DNA of 64,000 nt from an uncultured Methanoregula sp. (GCF_963677065.1 NZ_OY781872.1:3033419-3097418); one strand, 5' to 3'; positions 1 through 10,045 are shown, counted from the stretch's first letter. The notes: a model not told the origin generated them from the sequence alone. Program-made: numbers and translations.

Positions 1-386
1 CCGGAAAACCTATGGTTGTAAATTCCGCATTTCCCGTTCTCAAGGAACCAGCAGGACCCGCTCCCGTCATTTTTCATTTTAAGCGCGTACCCGGAAACAT
101 AAAACACGCCGTTCTGGTCGCAGAATTCCGGATCCGGCGCAGGTTCATAAGCCGCCGGGTCGATCTTTTTTAATTCCGCCACATCATGATCCAGCAGAAA
201 GATGTGCTGGTTGACTGCCCGGGTGCAGCACTTCCCGCAGCAGTCGCACCGGAACCTGGTCCCCCATATATCAATTGCAAGTCGTTCAAGAGGATAGGCA
301 AAGAGACGGTTGCGCTCCTGCATCAGCGCAACAATCTGGTAGGGAAGCGGGATATCCGGAGCGGAATGCAGCACATTACGCTTCAT
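1..386 (-). CDS. YkgJ-family cysteine-cluster protein, 3' end outside the window
   Basis: The minus-strand frame stays open from an ATG at 386 to the window edge, about 128 codons, so the C-terminus is missing. The protein contains a dense cysteine cluster, CDCCGKCC, about residues 52-59, then a D-H-D-V-A-E-L stretch, and further on a GSCWFLENGKCGIYNHR segment. This arrangement (CxxCxxCC, then C-x-F-L-x-x-G-x-C-x-I-Y-x-x-R) is that of the YkgJ/Fe-Zn-chelating domain family, whose biochemical role is unsettled. The start overlaps the end of the upstream DUF6544-like gene by 11 bases, so it is probably the third gene of a unit with mscS. Family assignment is good; no specific function can be given. 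Confidence 0.8.
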   Translation of the reverse strand, partial: MKRNVLHSAPDIPLPYQIVALMQERNRLFAYPLERLAIDIWGTRFRCDCCGKCCTRAVNQHIFLLDHDVAELKKIDPAAYEPAPDPEFCDQNGVFYVSGYALKMKNDGSGSCWFLENGKCGIYNHRFS

Positions 387-1233
387 GTTTCCTCCCCACG
401 TTATCGAATTCAATTTCCGTAATTGAAAATTCGAAAAATGCCGTTTTCCCATCGGGGAGGATGACATCGGATGCAATCTGCATAGGAATCCGGTAACCAT
501 CCATTTCCCTGTAGGAAGAGAACCGGAAATCTACGGGACCCGCAACCGGTTTTCCTGGTGACAGATGCATCTTCTTGTCGGGCGTGATACTCTCGATCCA
601 GCCCTTTCCATTGAAACGGACAATGGCTTCGGCTGAATTTTCCCCGTCATGGATAATTGCCCTCGCTGTCGAATCATCAATATTTTCCCACCGGATAAAA
701 TCAGAAGTGCCGTGGACCATCGGGAACAGGGGCAGGCTCGCCAGATACCGGGAGAGGAAGGTGGTCCTCATCGCCGGATCCTGTGAATTGTTCAGCGGGA
801 GGAGCGAGAACAGGCTGATATGCATTCCCACGTCAGGACGAACATAATAATCAAAGGCTTCAAGCCAGATACCGGGAGCACAGGCAATTGTCGCGTGCCA
901 TACAAAACCCGGTGCTGCAAGGGCAAGAGACATTTCTCCCCCCATAGTCATCCAGCGCCCGGTCTTCCCGAACCGCATCCTGCCGGCATGCCGGATATGC
1001 AGACACCAGAACGATTTTGGGTTTGTACCCCCTGCCCATGCTATATAACGTGCCACAGGTTCGGGTTTTACTGGGCTCCGCAGGGTTGCTGGCAGCGGGG
1101 CGTTATGGATGACAAGGCGGAGATTGCGGCTTTTTTCCGCAACCATAATCGAGAAAACCTCATGCCCTGTGACAATTATGAAGATGAATATGACAATCCA
1201 CAGGATGAATCCGCAAATCAGCTCTTCGTACAT
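376..1233 (-). CDS. DUF6544-like protein with N-terminal membrane anchor
   Basis: A 285-residue protein of unknown function. Residues about 5-30 form one hydrophobic segment, likely a membrane anchor. The rest resembles the DUF6544/DUF6920 group: an early PVARYIAWA segment, a W-M-T-M-G-G-E motif, an APGFVWHA segment, a central RYLASLPLFP segment, then W-E-N-I-D-D-S-T-A-R-A and a late YREMDGYRIP motif. These recur in that family, which has no assigned biochemical activity. Its ATG shares one base with the stop of mscS (TGATG), which implies translational coupling. The family name rests on remembered motifs. Confidence 0.65.
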   Translation of the reverse strand: MYEELICGFILWIVIFIFIIVTGHEVFSIMVAEKSRNLRLVIHNAPLPATLRSPVKPEPVARYIAWAGGTNPKSFWCLHIRHAGRMRFGKTGRWMTMGGEMSLALAAPGFVWHATIACAPGIWLEAFDYYVRPDVGMHISLFSLLPLNNSQDPAMRTTFLSRYLASLPLFPMVHGTSDFIRWENIDDSTARAIIHDGENSAEAIVRFNGKGWIESITPDKKMHLSPGKPVAGPVDFRFSSYREMDGYRIPMQIASDVILPDGKTAFFEFSITEIEFDNVGRKHEA

Positions 1234-2276
1234 CAGCAGGCACCCGGGCCCCTCATCCGGATATCCACCTGCCGGAACGGGATCTCAATCTTCTCTTGCG
1301 TGAACCTCTTGGCGATGAGGCTGTTCACATAATCCTGGACATCCCATGCATAATCGTAATTACTGGTCCAGAGGATGAGTTGCCCGTTAAGGCTGGATTC
1401 ACCGAATTCAAGAAAATATACCGAGGGGGCTGGATCGGTCATCACCCACGTGGTCATCTCGGCAGCCTCTCGGGCGATGGCAAGAAGGATCGTTTTTACC
1501 TTCTCCATGTCGGTGCCGTAGGCTACCGAGAACGGGATCCTGACTTTCATATGCAGGTCCGGCATGGCATAATTGATGACAACGCTTGAAGTAACCTTGG
1601 AATTCGGGACCGTTACGATCTGGCTGTCTAGAGTCCTGATCCGGGTACTACGGGGACCAATGCTCATGACATCCCCGAAAAACGTATCGATCTTGACCCG
1701 GTCGCCAATTTTGAATGGTTTGTCCATGGCAATGATCGCCCCTCCGAAGAAATTGCCAAGAATATCCTGCGCAGCAAGGGCGAGAGCAAGCCCGGCGATA
1801 CCGGCACCGGCAAGGAATGGCGTGATATCGATTTTAAAATCGGCAAGAATCAGCAGGAATGCTACGAACCAGATCAGGTACCGGGCTGCGATTTCCAGTA
1901 TCGGAATGAGCCGGTCGTCGAGATCGGTCTCCGTTTTATCGGCAATCTGGACTCCATACGTATGAATCAGGTTGTAGGAGAAGACCGAGACAATCCATGC
2001 ACCGAACAGGATAAAGACTGCATTGATGACCTGGTCGGTTATGAGCCAGTTCATCGATTCAGGAACGATATCAAAAGAAGTAAGGGCGATATAGAGCGAC
2101 AGGGTAATGATGGCAACAACGAGGGGAGTACCGATGGTCATTAGGATGATGTCATCCAGTTTTGTATCCGTGGCATCTGCTCTCTTCTTCAGCCACCGGA
2201 TGATAACATGTGCAAAACCTGCAAGAACCAGGCCGGTGATTACGGTTATCGCAGCATAAAAAATTCCGTGATCCAT
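1233..2276 (-). CDS. mscS: MscS-type mechanosensitive ion channel
   Basis: A 347-residue small-conductance mechanosensitive channel that would release solutes on hypo-osmotic shock. Four to five hydrophobic segments occupy the N-terminal half. The pore-lining helix is recognisable as a glycine/alanine-rich run, FLAGAGIAGLALALAAQD, about residues 155-172. It is followed by the conserved N-x-x-x-G-x-x-I and the beta domain with the I-G-D-x-V and V-P-N-S motifs (TVPNSKV, about residue 220). The C-terminal alpha/beta cage domain is present. It is the first gene of a three-gene minus-strand unit. Next to compatible-solute genes, a role in turgor control is a natural inference. Confidence 0.93.
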   Translation of the reverse strand: MDHGIFYAAITVITGLVLAGFAHVIIRWLKKRADATDTKLDDIILMTIGTPLVVAIITLSLYIALTSFDIVPESMNWLITDQVINAVFILFGAWIVSVFSYNLIHTYGVQIADKTETDLDDRLIPILEIAARYLIWFVAFLLILADFKIDITPFLAGAGIAGLALALAAQDILGNFFGGAIIAMDKPFKIGDRVKIDTFFGDVMSIGPRSTRIRTLDSQIVTVPNSKVTSSVVINYAMPDLHMKVRIPFSVAYGTDMEKVKTILLAIAREAAEMTTWVMTDPAPSVYFLEFGESSLNGQLILWTSNYDYAWDVQDYVNSLIAKRFTQEKIEIPFRQVDIRMRGPGAC

Positions 2277-2317
2277 CCGGGATCACCATCCCTGATGATT
2301 AACCAGGATAATCCAGC

Positions 2318-3172
2318 TCATGGATGTCCCGCCTCCAGCGTTTTGTACCAGACATTCATGCTCTCCACCGAACCGCAGATGTTGGTATTATTGGGAAGCA
2401 GGCCGCCGTACCGGTATCCCGCTTCGGCGAATATTGCATTGATCGGCCCGAAACCTGCCCGGCAGATCGTGTAGGCAAGCAGAATCCCTTCTTTTTTCAT
2501 ATCGGTCTCCATGGCATGGAGAAGCAGACTTGCAAAACCACGGCCCCGGAAAAGCGGACCTGTTGCAAAATCGGTCACTTCAGCATTCCTGTTCCCGTAA
2601 TCGATATCGCAGGACGCAACAGAAGACAAGAGGTGGGATTTTTTTATAACGTAATACCGGACTGATCCCTGCATCGTTTCACGGATGTAATCGGGGTCAA
2701 TGATGGGAAACGGGTATGTCCTGAAAACATTGCGATAGATCGCAGCAATATCCGCAGCATCGCCTGCATGGGCATGCATGAGTGAGAACCCATCCGGCAA
2801 CGAGTGAGGAGTCCTTTCACCGGAATACCCGAAGGCTGCCGAAAGTGTATCGGCAATTTTTTCCTCATCGGGAATCATCTTCCGGGCCGGATTTGTATAT
2901 TTCGCCATGAACACTGCCGATTCTTTACCCTGGAAGAAGAACGGGACTGTTGCTTCCGGGATATACCCGGCGCTGGAAAAAATTTCAACTGCGGATTCCG
3001 GCACCTTGACAAAAATTTTGGAATATCCTTCTTTATGGGCAATATCATCGGCAAACCGGATGATGTCCGGGATCTCTTCCATAGCCAGTTTCAGGACATA
3101 GACCCGGTTGTTGAAATGGCCGTGCTGGATAATGCTCCTGCCCCGGTGGAGGACAACATCACAGGTTTTCAT
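2318..3172 (-). CDS. ablB: Beta-lysine N6-acetyltransferase (AblB)
   Basis: A 284-residue GNAT-fold acetyltransferase. With AblA it makes N-epsilon-acetyl-beta-lysine, a compatible solute of methanogens. The C-terminal half carries the acetyl-CoA loop F-R-G-R-G-F-A-S (about residue 211) after a conserved beta strand, and the family hallmark ending MNVWYKTLE. The N-terminal half (R-V-Y-V-L-K-L and a G-Y-I-P-E-A-T motif) matches the AblB-specific extension. The start overlaps the end of ablA by 14 bases, so the two are co-transcribed and probably coupled. The assignment is secure from both sequence and context. Confidence 0.93.
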   Translation of the reverse strand: MKTCDVVLHRGRSIIQHGHFNNRVYVLKLAMEEIPDIIRFADDIAHKEGYSKIFVKVPESAVEIFSSAGYIPEATVPFFFQGKESAVFMAKYTNPARKMIPDEEKIADTLSAAFGYSGERTPHSLPDGFSLMHAHAGDAADIAAIYRNVFRTYPFPIIDPDYIRETMQGSVRYYVIKKSHLLSSVASCDIDYGNRNAEVTDFATGPLFRGRGFASLLLHAMETDMKKEGILLAYTICRAGFGPINAIFAEAGYRYGGLLPNNTNICGSVESMNVWYKTLEAGHP

Positions 3173-4619
3173 CGTGCCTCCGTTCCATCCGGTCGGTATT
3201 TTCCGGAATCAGGGTCGTTGTCTCATCGTAATCGGCGAGCAGTTTTGCAACACCTACAACCTTTGATTCATCGGCGCGGCTGATATTCAGCTGGAGTTTG
3301 CAGGCTATGCAGTCACCATTGCAGAAGATGCGTTCATAGTGTGCCGGTTCCTGGTACGTGCAGATCATTCCCTCGTAATTCCGGAGCACGACCTTGTGGA
3401 CCGACCAGGTCAGCAGGTAATTGGGAAAAACCGGGATCTTTCCCCCGCCACCGGGTGCATCAACTACATAACGCGGAACGGCAAACCCGCTCGTGTGGCC
3501 GATAAGGTTCTCCATGATCTCGATGCCTTTGGATATAGGGGTACGGAAATGGCTGATACCTTCCGAGAGATCGCACTGGTACAGGTAGTACGGGCGGATA
3601 CGGTTCCTGACAAGCTGGTGGACGAGTTCTTTCATGATCCTCGGGCAGTCATTGATGCCTGCAAGGAGAACCGACTGGTTGCCAAGCGGGATACCGGCAT
3701 CGGCAAGTCTGGCCACGGCCGCCTGGGCAGACAGGGTCATCTCTTTTGGGTGATTGAACTGCATGTTCACCCAGAGCGGATGATGCTTTTTCAGCACTGC
3801 AACCAGTTCGTCCGTTACCCTGAACGGCAGGACTACCGGGACCCTTGTTCCGATACGTATCACTTCGACATGGGGGATGGCCCGGATCTCCGTTAAGATC
3901 CAGTCCAGGTAATCGTCGCTGAGCATGAACGGGTCTCCCCCGGAGAGGAGGACATCCCGGATCTGCGGGTTTTTCCGGATGTAATCGATCCCTTCGAGGA
4001 TTTTTGTCCGATCCGGGATCGAGTCCCGGTCGCCCACTTTGCGTTTCCTTGTGCAGTGACGGCAGTACATAGCGCAGGTGTTGCTGACCAGAAAGAGGAC
4101 CCGGTCCGGGTAGCGGTGGGTGATGCAGTCGCACGGGCTGTCTTTGTCTTCTGCCAGAGGATCCGCAAGTTCGTAATTTTCAACAATCAGTTCCGCGGGA
4201 GAGGGAAAGGCCTGTTTGAATATGGGATCGTTTTTATAATCGTCCACATCGATGAGCGAGAGATAATACGGGGTTATACTGAAGGGAAACTTCTCAATGG
4301 TTTTCTTGAGATGTTCCCGCTCCACCGGACTGAATTTAATTCCCAGCAACTGCTGGAAGGTATCGAGATCCCGGACCACGTGCCGGACCTGCCAGCGCCA
4401 GTCTTTCCAGTACTCCGGGGTATTTTCCGGTTCCAGGCACTTCTGGATCAGTGCCGGATCGCCATGCGCCTCAGCGCCCTGGTAGTGTCCTTTAAAGATT
4501 GAGACAAGGTCCTTAACGGTACTTTTCATCTCTTTTTTCAGGTCAGAAAACCTCCGTGCGGGATCCAGCGGGGGCAGTGTCTGCCGGGACCGGTCGGGGA
4601 TGTCGGGAGCAGTTGTCAT
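3159..4619 (-). CDS. ablA: Lysine 2,3-aminomutase (AblA)
   Basis: A 486-residue radical SAM, PLP-dependent enzyme converting L-alpha-lysine to beta-lysine, the first step of N-epsilon-acetyl-beta-lysine synthesis. The radical SAM cluster motif is C182-AMY-C186-RH-C189, the PLP-lysine motif D-A-P-G-G-G-G-K lies in the C-terminal third, and the last part holds the Cys-rich C-N-G-D-C-I-A-C metal site typical of KAM. The ATG at 4619 is chosen because it starts the canonical N-terminus. The frame is open further upstream to 4943, but that stretch lies inside the neighbouring aminomutase gene and is not family sequence. The gene is 14 bases downstream of the second aminomutase. Confidence 0.93.
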   Translation of the reverse strand: MTTAPDIPDRSRQTLPPLDPARRFSDLKKEMKSTVKDLVSIFKGHYQGAEAHGDPALIQKCLEPENTPEYWKDWRWQVRHVVRDLDTFQQLLGIKFSPVEREHLKKTIEKFPFSITPYYLSLIDVDDYKNDPIFKQAFPSPAELIVENYELADPLAEDKDSPCDCITHRYPDRVLFLVSNTCAMYCRHCTRKRKVGDRDSIPDRTKILEGIDYIRKNPQIRDVLLSGGDPFMLSDDYLDWILTEIRAIPHVEVIRIGTRVPVVLPFRVTDELVAVLKKHHPLWVNMQFNHPKEMTLSAQAAVARLADAGIPLGNQSVLLAGINDCPRIMKELVHQLVRNRIRPYYLYQCDLSEGISHFRTPISKGIEIMENLIGHTSGFAVPRYVVDAPGGGGKIPVFPNYLLTWSVHKVVLRNYEGMICTYQEPAHYERIFCNGDCIACKLQLNISRADESKVVGVAKLLADYDETTTLIPENTDRMERRHDENL

Positions 4620-4633
4620 CTCTTCTGACCCCC

Positions 4634-5758
4634 TTAAAACAACCACACTTTTTTCGGCTCGAACTCGGTCTGCGCGTGACGATAATCTTCGAACCACCGG
4701 GCCATCGGGTTTGCATGAAAAACCATGAATTTCCCGATATTTGCAGGATTGGCAGCCTGGTGATAACGCATGAAGACATGACCTGCAGTCTTCCCGACGA
4801 TCTCGATCTTTCCGGTTGCATGGGACATGACAAAACGTGCCCGTTTCGCAAGTCCTGAACAGGCCTGATACGATTTCTGGAGAATCTCGTAGGATTGTTC
4901 GACCGGGATCTGGAAGAGATGGTTGCCGGTCGTTGGCCGGCACTGGAAGACATAATACGGCGAGATGCCTGCAAAAGACAACTGGCGGAAGAGAGTGGTC
5001 AGGGTTTCCGGCTCATGATTGATCCCGTTCAGGATGGGGGTCTGGTTGACAACGATGACGCCGGCTTTTCGGAGCGCCTCGGCGGCTTGCCTTGAAACAT
5101 CGGTCAGCTCGCGGGGATGGTTGAAATGCGCCATTAAGTAGATGCGTTTTTCCGGGGTACTGTATCTTGAAAGGAGACCGAGAAGGGCGGGATCATCGAG
5201 GATCCGGTACGGGTTATAAGCGAGCATCTTGCTGCCGATCCGGATGATATTGACATGCGGGATCTTCCGGAGTTCTCTGAGGACCGGTTCGATCTGCCGG
5301 GTTTCGAGCATGAGGGGATCGCCACCGGTCAGAAGGACGTTGGTGATCTCCTTATGTTCCCGGATGTAATCGATATTCTCCGAAACGTCTTTTACCGTCT
5401 CGCGTTCGCAGGACATGAAAAGGCGTTTGCGGAAACAGAAGCGGCAGATGCCGCCACAGACATCGGTGAGAAGAAGAAGGCCGGTCTGATCATATTTGTG
5501 CTGCAGGCCGGGTTTTTTGGTATATTCTTTTTCACATGAAGGATCCGAGGATCCTCCGCATTTAAGTTCCCGTATATCAGGAACAATGATCCTGCGCAGC
5601 GGATCGTGCCCGTCCTTCCAGTCGATGAGCGAGAGATAATACTCATTGGAACGGAACGGGAACTGATCGGTCACCGTCTCCATCTTCTCCCGCTCCTTGG
5701 GAGCGAGTCCGACCATATTGTCGAGCTCTGAAATTGATGTAACGTACTTCGTATTCAT
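4634..5758 (-). CDS. Second KamA-family radical SAM aminomutase, short form
   Basis: A 374-residue paralogue of lysine 2,3-aminomutase, immediately upstream of ablA in the same orientation. The radical SAM motif is C101-GGI-C105-RF-C108. The GGDPLM motif (SAM binding) and the N-H-P-R-E-L-T segment are present. Where KAM has the PLP motif PGGGGK, this protein has S-H-A-T-G-K-I-E-I, which keeps a lysine but not the glycine run. It lacks the N-terminal extension and the C-terminal Cys-rich zinc tail of AblA. The family includes lysine, glutamate and other 2,3-aminomutases, and the substrate here cannot be read from sequence. As first gene of the abl unit it may support or diversify beta-amino acid osmolyte synthesis. 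Confidence 0.85.
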   Translation of the reverse strand: MNTKYVTSISELDNMVGLAPKEREKMETVTDQFPFRSNEYYLSLIDWKDGHDPLRRIIVPDIRELKCGGSSDPSCEKEYTKKPGLQHKYDQTGLLLLTDVCGGICRFCFRKRLFMSCERETVKDVSENIDYIREHKEITNVLLTGGDPLMLETRQIEPVLRELRKIPHVNIIRIGSKMLAYNPYRILDDPALLGLLSRYSTPEKRIYLMAHFNHPRELTDVSRQAAEALRKAGVIVVNQTPILNGINHEPETLTTLFRQLSFAGISPYYVFQCRPTTGNHLFQIPVEQSYEILQKSYQACSGLAKRARFVMSHATGKIEIVGKTAGHVFMRYHQAANPANIGKFMVFHANPMARWFEDYRHAQTEFEPKKVWLF

Positions 5759-6099
5759 TGAGTCACCTCGTTTTCGGGGTTGTGCTCTGCCGGTTAGTAG
5801 GCAGGGGTCGAGCGGTGCGGAAAATTTCCGGAAATTATTAACAGAAATTGATGGTAACTAAGTGCACCACTCAGTGAACGTTTTTTGGGGCTTATCCTTT
5901 AAACCCTTTCTGATATTCCCAGTTTGTAGAACGGAAAAGACAAACAGGGCCCGAATATTGCTCTGATTTGACGACGGTTCCAATTTGTTTCTCATACTGT
6001 TACCGGATAAACCAAAAGAAAGATCGTAAGAATTTTCACGATATCCTCGAATACATAATGGTATGCCTGGAACCGCTGGTTCCTTACGATGGAATTTTT
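5759..6099. promoter_or_regulatory. Intergenic region, promoter area of the abl unit and of the sensor-like pair
   Basis: About 340 bases with no convincing gene. It lies between the divergent abl unit (minus) and the small membrane proteins (plus). The stretch at about 5820-5845 is A+T-rich and holds a partly palindromic sequence, GGAAAATTTCCGGAAATT. Read on the minus strand it includes a TTAATAAT run about 80 bases before the aminomutase start, a plausible archaeal TATA element. Boundaries are not defined. Confidence 0.35.
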
Positions 6100-6489
6100 A
6101 TGTCCCCTGCCCGACACCATAAATCGTCTCCGCTGACAAAGGTACTCAGTTCCCTTGCATCGGATTTTGGTCTGGTCATTGTAATCGCGCTGATCCTCAT
6201 TGCGGTCTACCTCATCGATACAATTACTCCGCTGGGAGAACCGGTCTGGATCCTTTATTTTATTCCTCTTGTCCTCTCTTACTGGTCAAACCGGTTATAT
6301 GCGATACCTACAGTCTGTGCCGTAACCCTGCTCTTCCTGATCGGAGGTTTTCTTGTCTCCCCGCAGGGAGGGGTGTCTGTATCCGAGGCCATCGTTTACC
6401 GGTTCACGTTTTTTGTTACCTTTATCGGATTGTCACTGGCTCTCTGGGTTGTACGCCGGCAGCGGATTCTTGAGGAGAATCTGACCTGA
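6100..6489 (+). CDS. Stand-alone membrane sensor-like protein (copy 1)
   Basis: A 129-residue membrane protein with about four hydrophobic segments, ending in a short positively charged tail (W-V-V-R-R-Q-R-I-L-E-E-N-L). The motifs T-P-L-G-E-P-V-W-I-L-Y and L-S-Y-W-S, and the ending R-R-Q-R-x-x-E-E-N-L, are how the N-terminal membrane part of many methanogen PAS/histidine kinases looks, but here the protein stops where the signalling domains would begin. I chose the ATG at 6100 (GGA upstream) because the residues encoded from 5968 to 6099 are not hydrophobic and have no counterpart in copy 2. Function unknown. Confidence 0.65.
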   Translation: MSPARHHKSSPLTKVLSSLASDFGLVIVIALILIAVYLIDTITPLGEPVWILYFIPLVLSYWSNRLYAIPTVCAVTLLFLIGGFLVSPQGGVSVSEAIVYRFTFFVTFIGLSLALWVVRRQRILEENLT

Positions 6490-6537
6490 CATCTCTGTCT
6501 CATCATCCGGGATCACCAAAAAAGGAGGGATTTATGT

Positions 6538-6921
6538 ATGGTATCTGCCGGATGTAATATCGAATCCCCGATAATCCAGAAACTCAGGAGCCTGGCATCC
6601 GGCCCCGGCATTCTGGTTATCGCCGCACTGATCCTGCCCGCAATCTGTCTTCTCGATATCACGACCCCGCTGGGAGTGCCGGTCTGGATTTTCTATCTCA
6701 TTCCCCTCTCCCTGTCCTACTGGTCAGGATGGCGTTATGCAATTCCCATGGTTTGTATCGTAACCCTGCTCTTTGTTTCAGCCGGGTTTCTTCTCTCTCC
6801 GCCGGGGATATCCGGGTCCGAAGCATTATTTTACCGGTCCTTTTTCTCATTGATTTTCATTGGTTATTCCATCATATTCATGCTGGTTCGCCCGTCACCG
6901 GTCCCTGCAAAAATGTTTTGA
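6538..6921 (+). CDS. Stand-alone membrane sensor-like protein (copy 2)
   Basis: A 127-residue paralogue of the preceding gene, 48 bases downstream. The two share T-T-P-L-G-x-P-V-W-I, Y-x-I-P-L-x-L-S-Y-W-S, Y-A-I-P, C-x-V-T-L-L-F and F-L-x-S-P. A strong ribosome-binding site, GGAGGG at 6524-6529, precedes the ATG at 6538. As in copy 1, no output domain follows: the chain ends a few residues after the last membrane segment (VRPSPVPAKMF). The pair looks like a tandem duplication of a sensor input domain. Function unknown. Confidence 0.65.
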   Translation: MVSAGCNIESPIIQKLRSLASGPGILVIAALILPAICLLDITTPLGVPVWIFYLIPLSLSYWSGWRYAIPMVCIVTLLFVSAGFLLSPPGISGSEALFYRSFFSLIFIGYSIIFMLVRPSPVPAKMF

Positions 6922-7072
6922 CATTGGATTCTCTATCCAGGATCACAGGTATAGGATTCGGTGATTTATTGCCAGAAAAGTTATAATATCGTTGAATCTG
7001 AATACTTGCCTGTTAAAATGCGGACTGTATGATGGGAGCATTGCGGCCAGCTAAAATGCAGGGCAGGTGTGA

Positions 7073-9493
7073 ATGAGAGAGGATTTGATACCCATGGATA
7101 CCGCTTCAGACTCGCTCATACCCGTTCAGGGATCCATGAAAGGGCTGACTCATGCTGAGGTGACCGAGCTCCACAACCAGTTCGGTTTCAACGACATTCC
7201 TGAAGAAACGAAACATCCGCTGCTCAAATTCATGTCCTATTTCTGGGGCCCGATCCCGTGGATGATCGAGATCGCTGCAATTCTGTCAGCAGTCATCTCG
7301 CACTGGGACGACTTTTTTATCATTCTCCTTCTTCTCATGACCAATGCGGTTGTCGGGTTTTTCCAGGAGCGGAAAGCGGAGAACGCCATCGAACTATTAA
7401 AAAAGCAGCTTGCCCCAAAAGCGCGGGTTCTCCGAGACGGCACCTGGCAGGAAATCCCGGCCCGCGAACTTGTACCTGGGGATCTCATTCATATCCGGCT
7501 GGGGGATATCGTTCCGGCAGACGCAGTCCTCGGGAAGGGCAATTATCTCCTCGTCGATGAATCGGCCCTGACCGGGGAATCCCTGCCTGTTGAGAAGAGA
7601 GCGGGCGACACGGTATACTCCGGTTCGATTGCACGCCAGGGCGAGATGGATGCAAGTGTAGTGACCATCGGTGAAAAAACCTTTTTCGGGAAGACCGCCC
7701 GGCTGGTCCAGACCAAACCCCCGCGAAGCCATTTTCAGGCTGCCGTCGAGAGAATTGGAAATTTCCTCATCATCCTGGCAATAGTGCTCGTCAGTATCGT
7801 TGTCATCGTTGCACTTGTGAGGTCTGCCTCCCTGCTGGATACCATTCAGTTTGCTCTTATCCTCGTTGTTGCGGCGATTCCTGCTGCACTTCCGGCGGTT
7901 ATGACCGTGACTCTCGCCGTCGGGGCGGTGGCTCTTGCAAAGAAGGAAGCTATCGTCAGCCGGCTCTCCGCCATTGAAGAGATGGCCGGGATGGATATCC
8001 TCTGCTCGGATAAGACCGGGACCATTACCCGGAATTCCATCAGCATCGGCGATGTCCGGACCTTTCCCGGGATTTCGGAACAGGAAGTTATTATTGCAGC
8101 GGCACTGGCTTCGAAAAGAGAAAGCAACGATCCCATTGATACCGCGATCTTCTCACAGTATGATCACTTAAGCCAGGACCCGTATTCTGAAGATTTCGAG
8201 ATTGCGGATTTTGTCCCCTTTGATCCGGTTGCCAAATTCTCAAAAGCCACGGTCCGGAAAAGATCGGGAAGCACGTTCAATACAGCCAAAGGAGCGCCCC
8301 AGGCAATCGCAACCCTTGCAGGGACGGACGGCACCATCGCTTCTGCGCTGGACGGGTGGGTAACCGGGTTTGCACAAAAAGGATTCCGTGCTCTCGGGGT
8401 TGCACGGACGGATAGTTCCGGGAAATGGCAATATCTTGGTCTGATAGGGTTGTTCGATCCTCCCCGGGAAGACTCTGCATCCACCATAACAGAGGCAAAA
8501 AATCTCGGGGTAAATGTCAAGATGGTGACCGGCGATCACGTTGCCATTGCGCAGGAGATTGCCGGGCAGGTGGGTCTTGGCCAGAACATTCTTCCGAGAA
8601 CTGCATTGATTGCCGGGGATGGTGAAAAAACCCGCAAACAGCTGGAATCCGCCGATGGTTTTGCCCAGGTGCTCCCCGAGGATAAGTTCCGGATTGTGAA
8701 AATCCTGCAGGAAGGCGACCATATCATCGGCATGACCGGTGATGGCGTAAACGATGCGCCGGCACTCCGGGAAGCTGATGCCGGTATTGCCGTTGCCGGC
8801 GCAACCGATGCGGCGAAGTCTGCCGCAGATATTGTCCTGACAAAACCCGGTCTCTCGGTCATCATCGATGCAATCGAGCGCAGCCGCGAGATCTTCCGGC
8901 GGATGGAGAATTATGCGGTCTACCGTATCGCCGAGACGGTCAGGGTCCTGATCTTCCTGACACTGTGCATTGTACTGTTGAATTTTTACCCGGTTACCGC
9001 CCTCATGATTGTCGTCCTGGCCATCCTGAACGACCTCCCGATCATGATGATTGCATTCGACAATGCACCGGTAGCACCAAAACCCGTGCGCTGGCAGATG
9101 AACCGTATCCTGATACTCGCAACAATCCTTGGCATCCTGGGTGTGATCTCCAGTTTCCTCCTCCTCTGGGTGGCACGAGAATATTTCCATCTTGATGCCG
9201 GTGTAATACAAACGCTCATCTTCCTCAAGCTGGCGGTCGCCGGTCACATGACGATTTACCTTGCCCGCACCGGCCAACAGCATTTCTGGGAGCGCCCGTA
9301 TCCATCGCTTCCCCTTTTTGGCACGGCAGAGATTACCCAGATCGTTGCAACCCTCATCGCGATCTATGGTGTTTTCATGACGCCGGTCGGCTGGGCCTTG
9401 GCGCTCATTGTCTGGGGTTATGCCCTGGTGTGCTTCCTGATAAACGACCAGATCAAGGTGTTACTGTTCAGAAAAATCCATCCCTATTCATGA
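7073..9493 (+). CDS. P3A-type plasma-membrane H+-ATPase
   Basis: An 806-residue P-type ATPase. The actuator motif is T-G-E-S, the phosphorylation site is C-S-D-K-T-G-T-I-T, the nucleotide-binding K-G-A-P is present, and the hinge reads T-G-D-G-V-N-D-A-P. The short N-terminus (a GLTHAEV motif followed by N-P-like FGFNDIPEE), the transmembrane P-A-A-L-P-A-V-M motif and overall length place it with fungal/plant-type proton pumps (P3A) found in some methanogens. Proton export at the expense of ATP is the family role. It stands alone with its own upstream region. A second start at 7094 (MDTASDS) cannot be excluded. Confidence 0.88.
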   Translation: MREDLIPMDTASDSLIPVQGSMKGLTHAEVTELHNQFGFNDIPEETKHPLLKFMSYFWGPIPWMIEIAAILSAVISHWDDFFIILLLLMTNAVVGFFQERKAENAIELLKKQLAPKARVLRDGTWQEIPARELVPGDLIHIRLGDIVPADAVLGKGNYLLVDESALTGESLPVEKRAGDTVYSGSIARQGEMDASVVTIGEKTFFGKTARLVQTKPPRSHFQAAVERIGNFLIILAIVLVSIVVIVALVRSASLLDTIQFALILVVAAIPAALPAVMTVTLAVGAVALAKKEAIVSRLSAIEEMAGMDILCSDKTGTITRNSISIGDVRTFPGISEQEVIIAAALASKRESNDPIDTAIFSQYDHLSQDPYSEDFEIADFVPFDPVAKFSKATVRKRSGSTFNTAKGAPQAIATLAGTDGTIASALDGWVTGFAQKGFRALGVARTDSSGKWQYLGLIGLFDPPREDSASTITEAKNLGVNVKMVTGDHVAIAQEIAGQVGLGQNILPRTALIAGDGEKTRKQLESADGFAQVLPEDKFRIVKILQEGDHIIGMTGDGVNDAPALREADAGIAVAGATDAAKSAADIVLTKPGLSVIIDAIERSREIFRRMENYAVYRIAETVRVLIFLTLCIVLLNFYPVTALMIVVLAILNDLPIMMIAFDNAPVAPKPVRWQMNRILILATILGILGVISSFLLLWVAREYFHLDAGVIQTLIFLKLAVAGHMTIYLARTGQQHFWERPYPSLPLFGTAEITQIVATLIAIYGVFMTPVGWALALIVWGYALVCFLINDQIKVLLFRKIHPYS

Positions 9494-9579
9494 TCAGTTT
9501 TTTTGGCAATCGCTATAACCCGGCGGGCAGGATCCTCAATAATTAAATACTCCTTCCTTCTCAATACCCTGATAAGGGA

Positions 9580-9873
9580 ATGATAATGCCACCGGTTGCT
9601 GTAGATATTGGGATATTCCTGTATGAATATGTAAAAATACTTGTTGCTTGTATCGCAGTTTTCCTCGCGGTAAAGTGGAAAAAAAATGAATTCCTCGCAG
9701 GCCTGTTCTTCCTCCTGCTATACACAATTTTCAATGCAATGACTATCTTTTTCTCAACTCTTCTTGAACAACCATTCATAGATGTTTCACAATTCGGATT
9801 CATTATGCTGGCCCTCATCTCATTTATCATTGGCATGTGGCAGTCCGTAAAAGGAAAAACCCTTCCGGGTTAA
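9580..9873 (+). CDS. Small two- to three-helix membrane protein, unknown function
   Basis: A 97-residue protein with three hydrophobic stretches (about residues 8-30, 36-58 and 70-88) separated by short charged loops (KWKKNEF). An AAGGGA ribosome-binding site lies just upstream of the start. I do not recognise the family. The position between the proton pump and the CLC gene, both on the plus strand, suggests but does not prove a link with ion transport. Confidence 0.55.
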   Translation: MIMPPVAVDIGIFLYEYVKILVACIAVFLAVKWKKNEFLAGLFFLLLYTIFNAMTIFFSTLLEQPFIDVSQFGFIMLALISFIIGMWQSVKGKTLPG

Positions 9874-10045
9874 CGTTTTACATCAGGCCGAAGAATATGG
9901 GCTGACAGAACTTCCGGTTCTGAAAGTTCACGCACAAAAAACAGATATCCTCCGGATTTGTAATTTTTCCTGTTTACCTTGTTTTGGAAATAAATAAGAA
10001 CAGTAAAATAGAATCGGGCAAAAAATAGAAAAATCTGCGGATTGC

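Noticed and set aside
4620..4943. N-terminal extension of lysine 2,3-aminomutase
   Set aside because: The frame is open but it lies inside the upstream aminomutase gene and does not look like family sequence; the ATG at 4619 gives the normal start.
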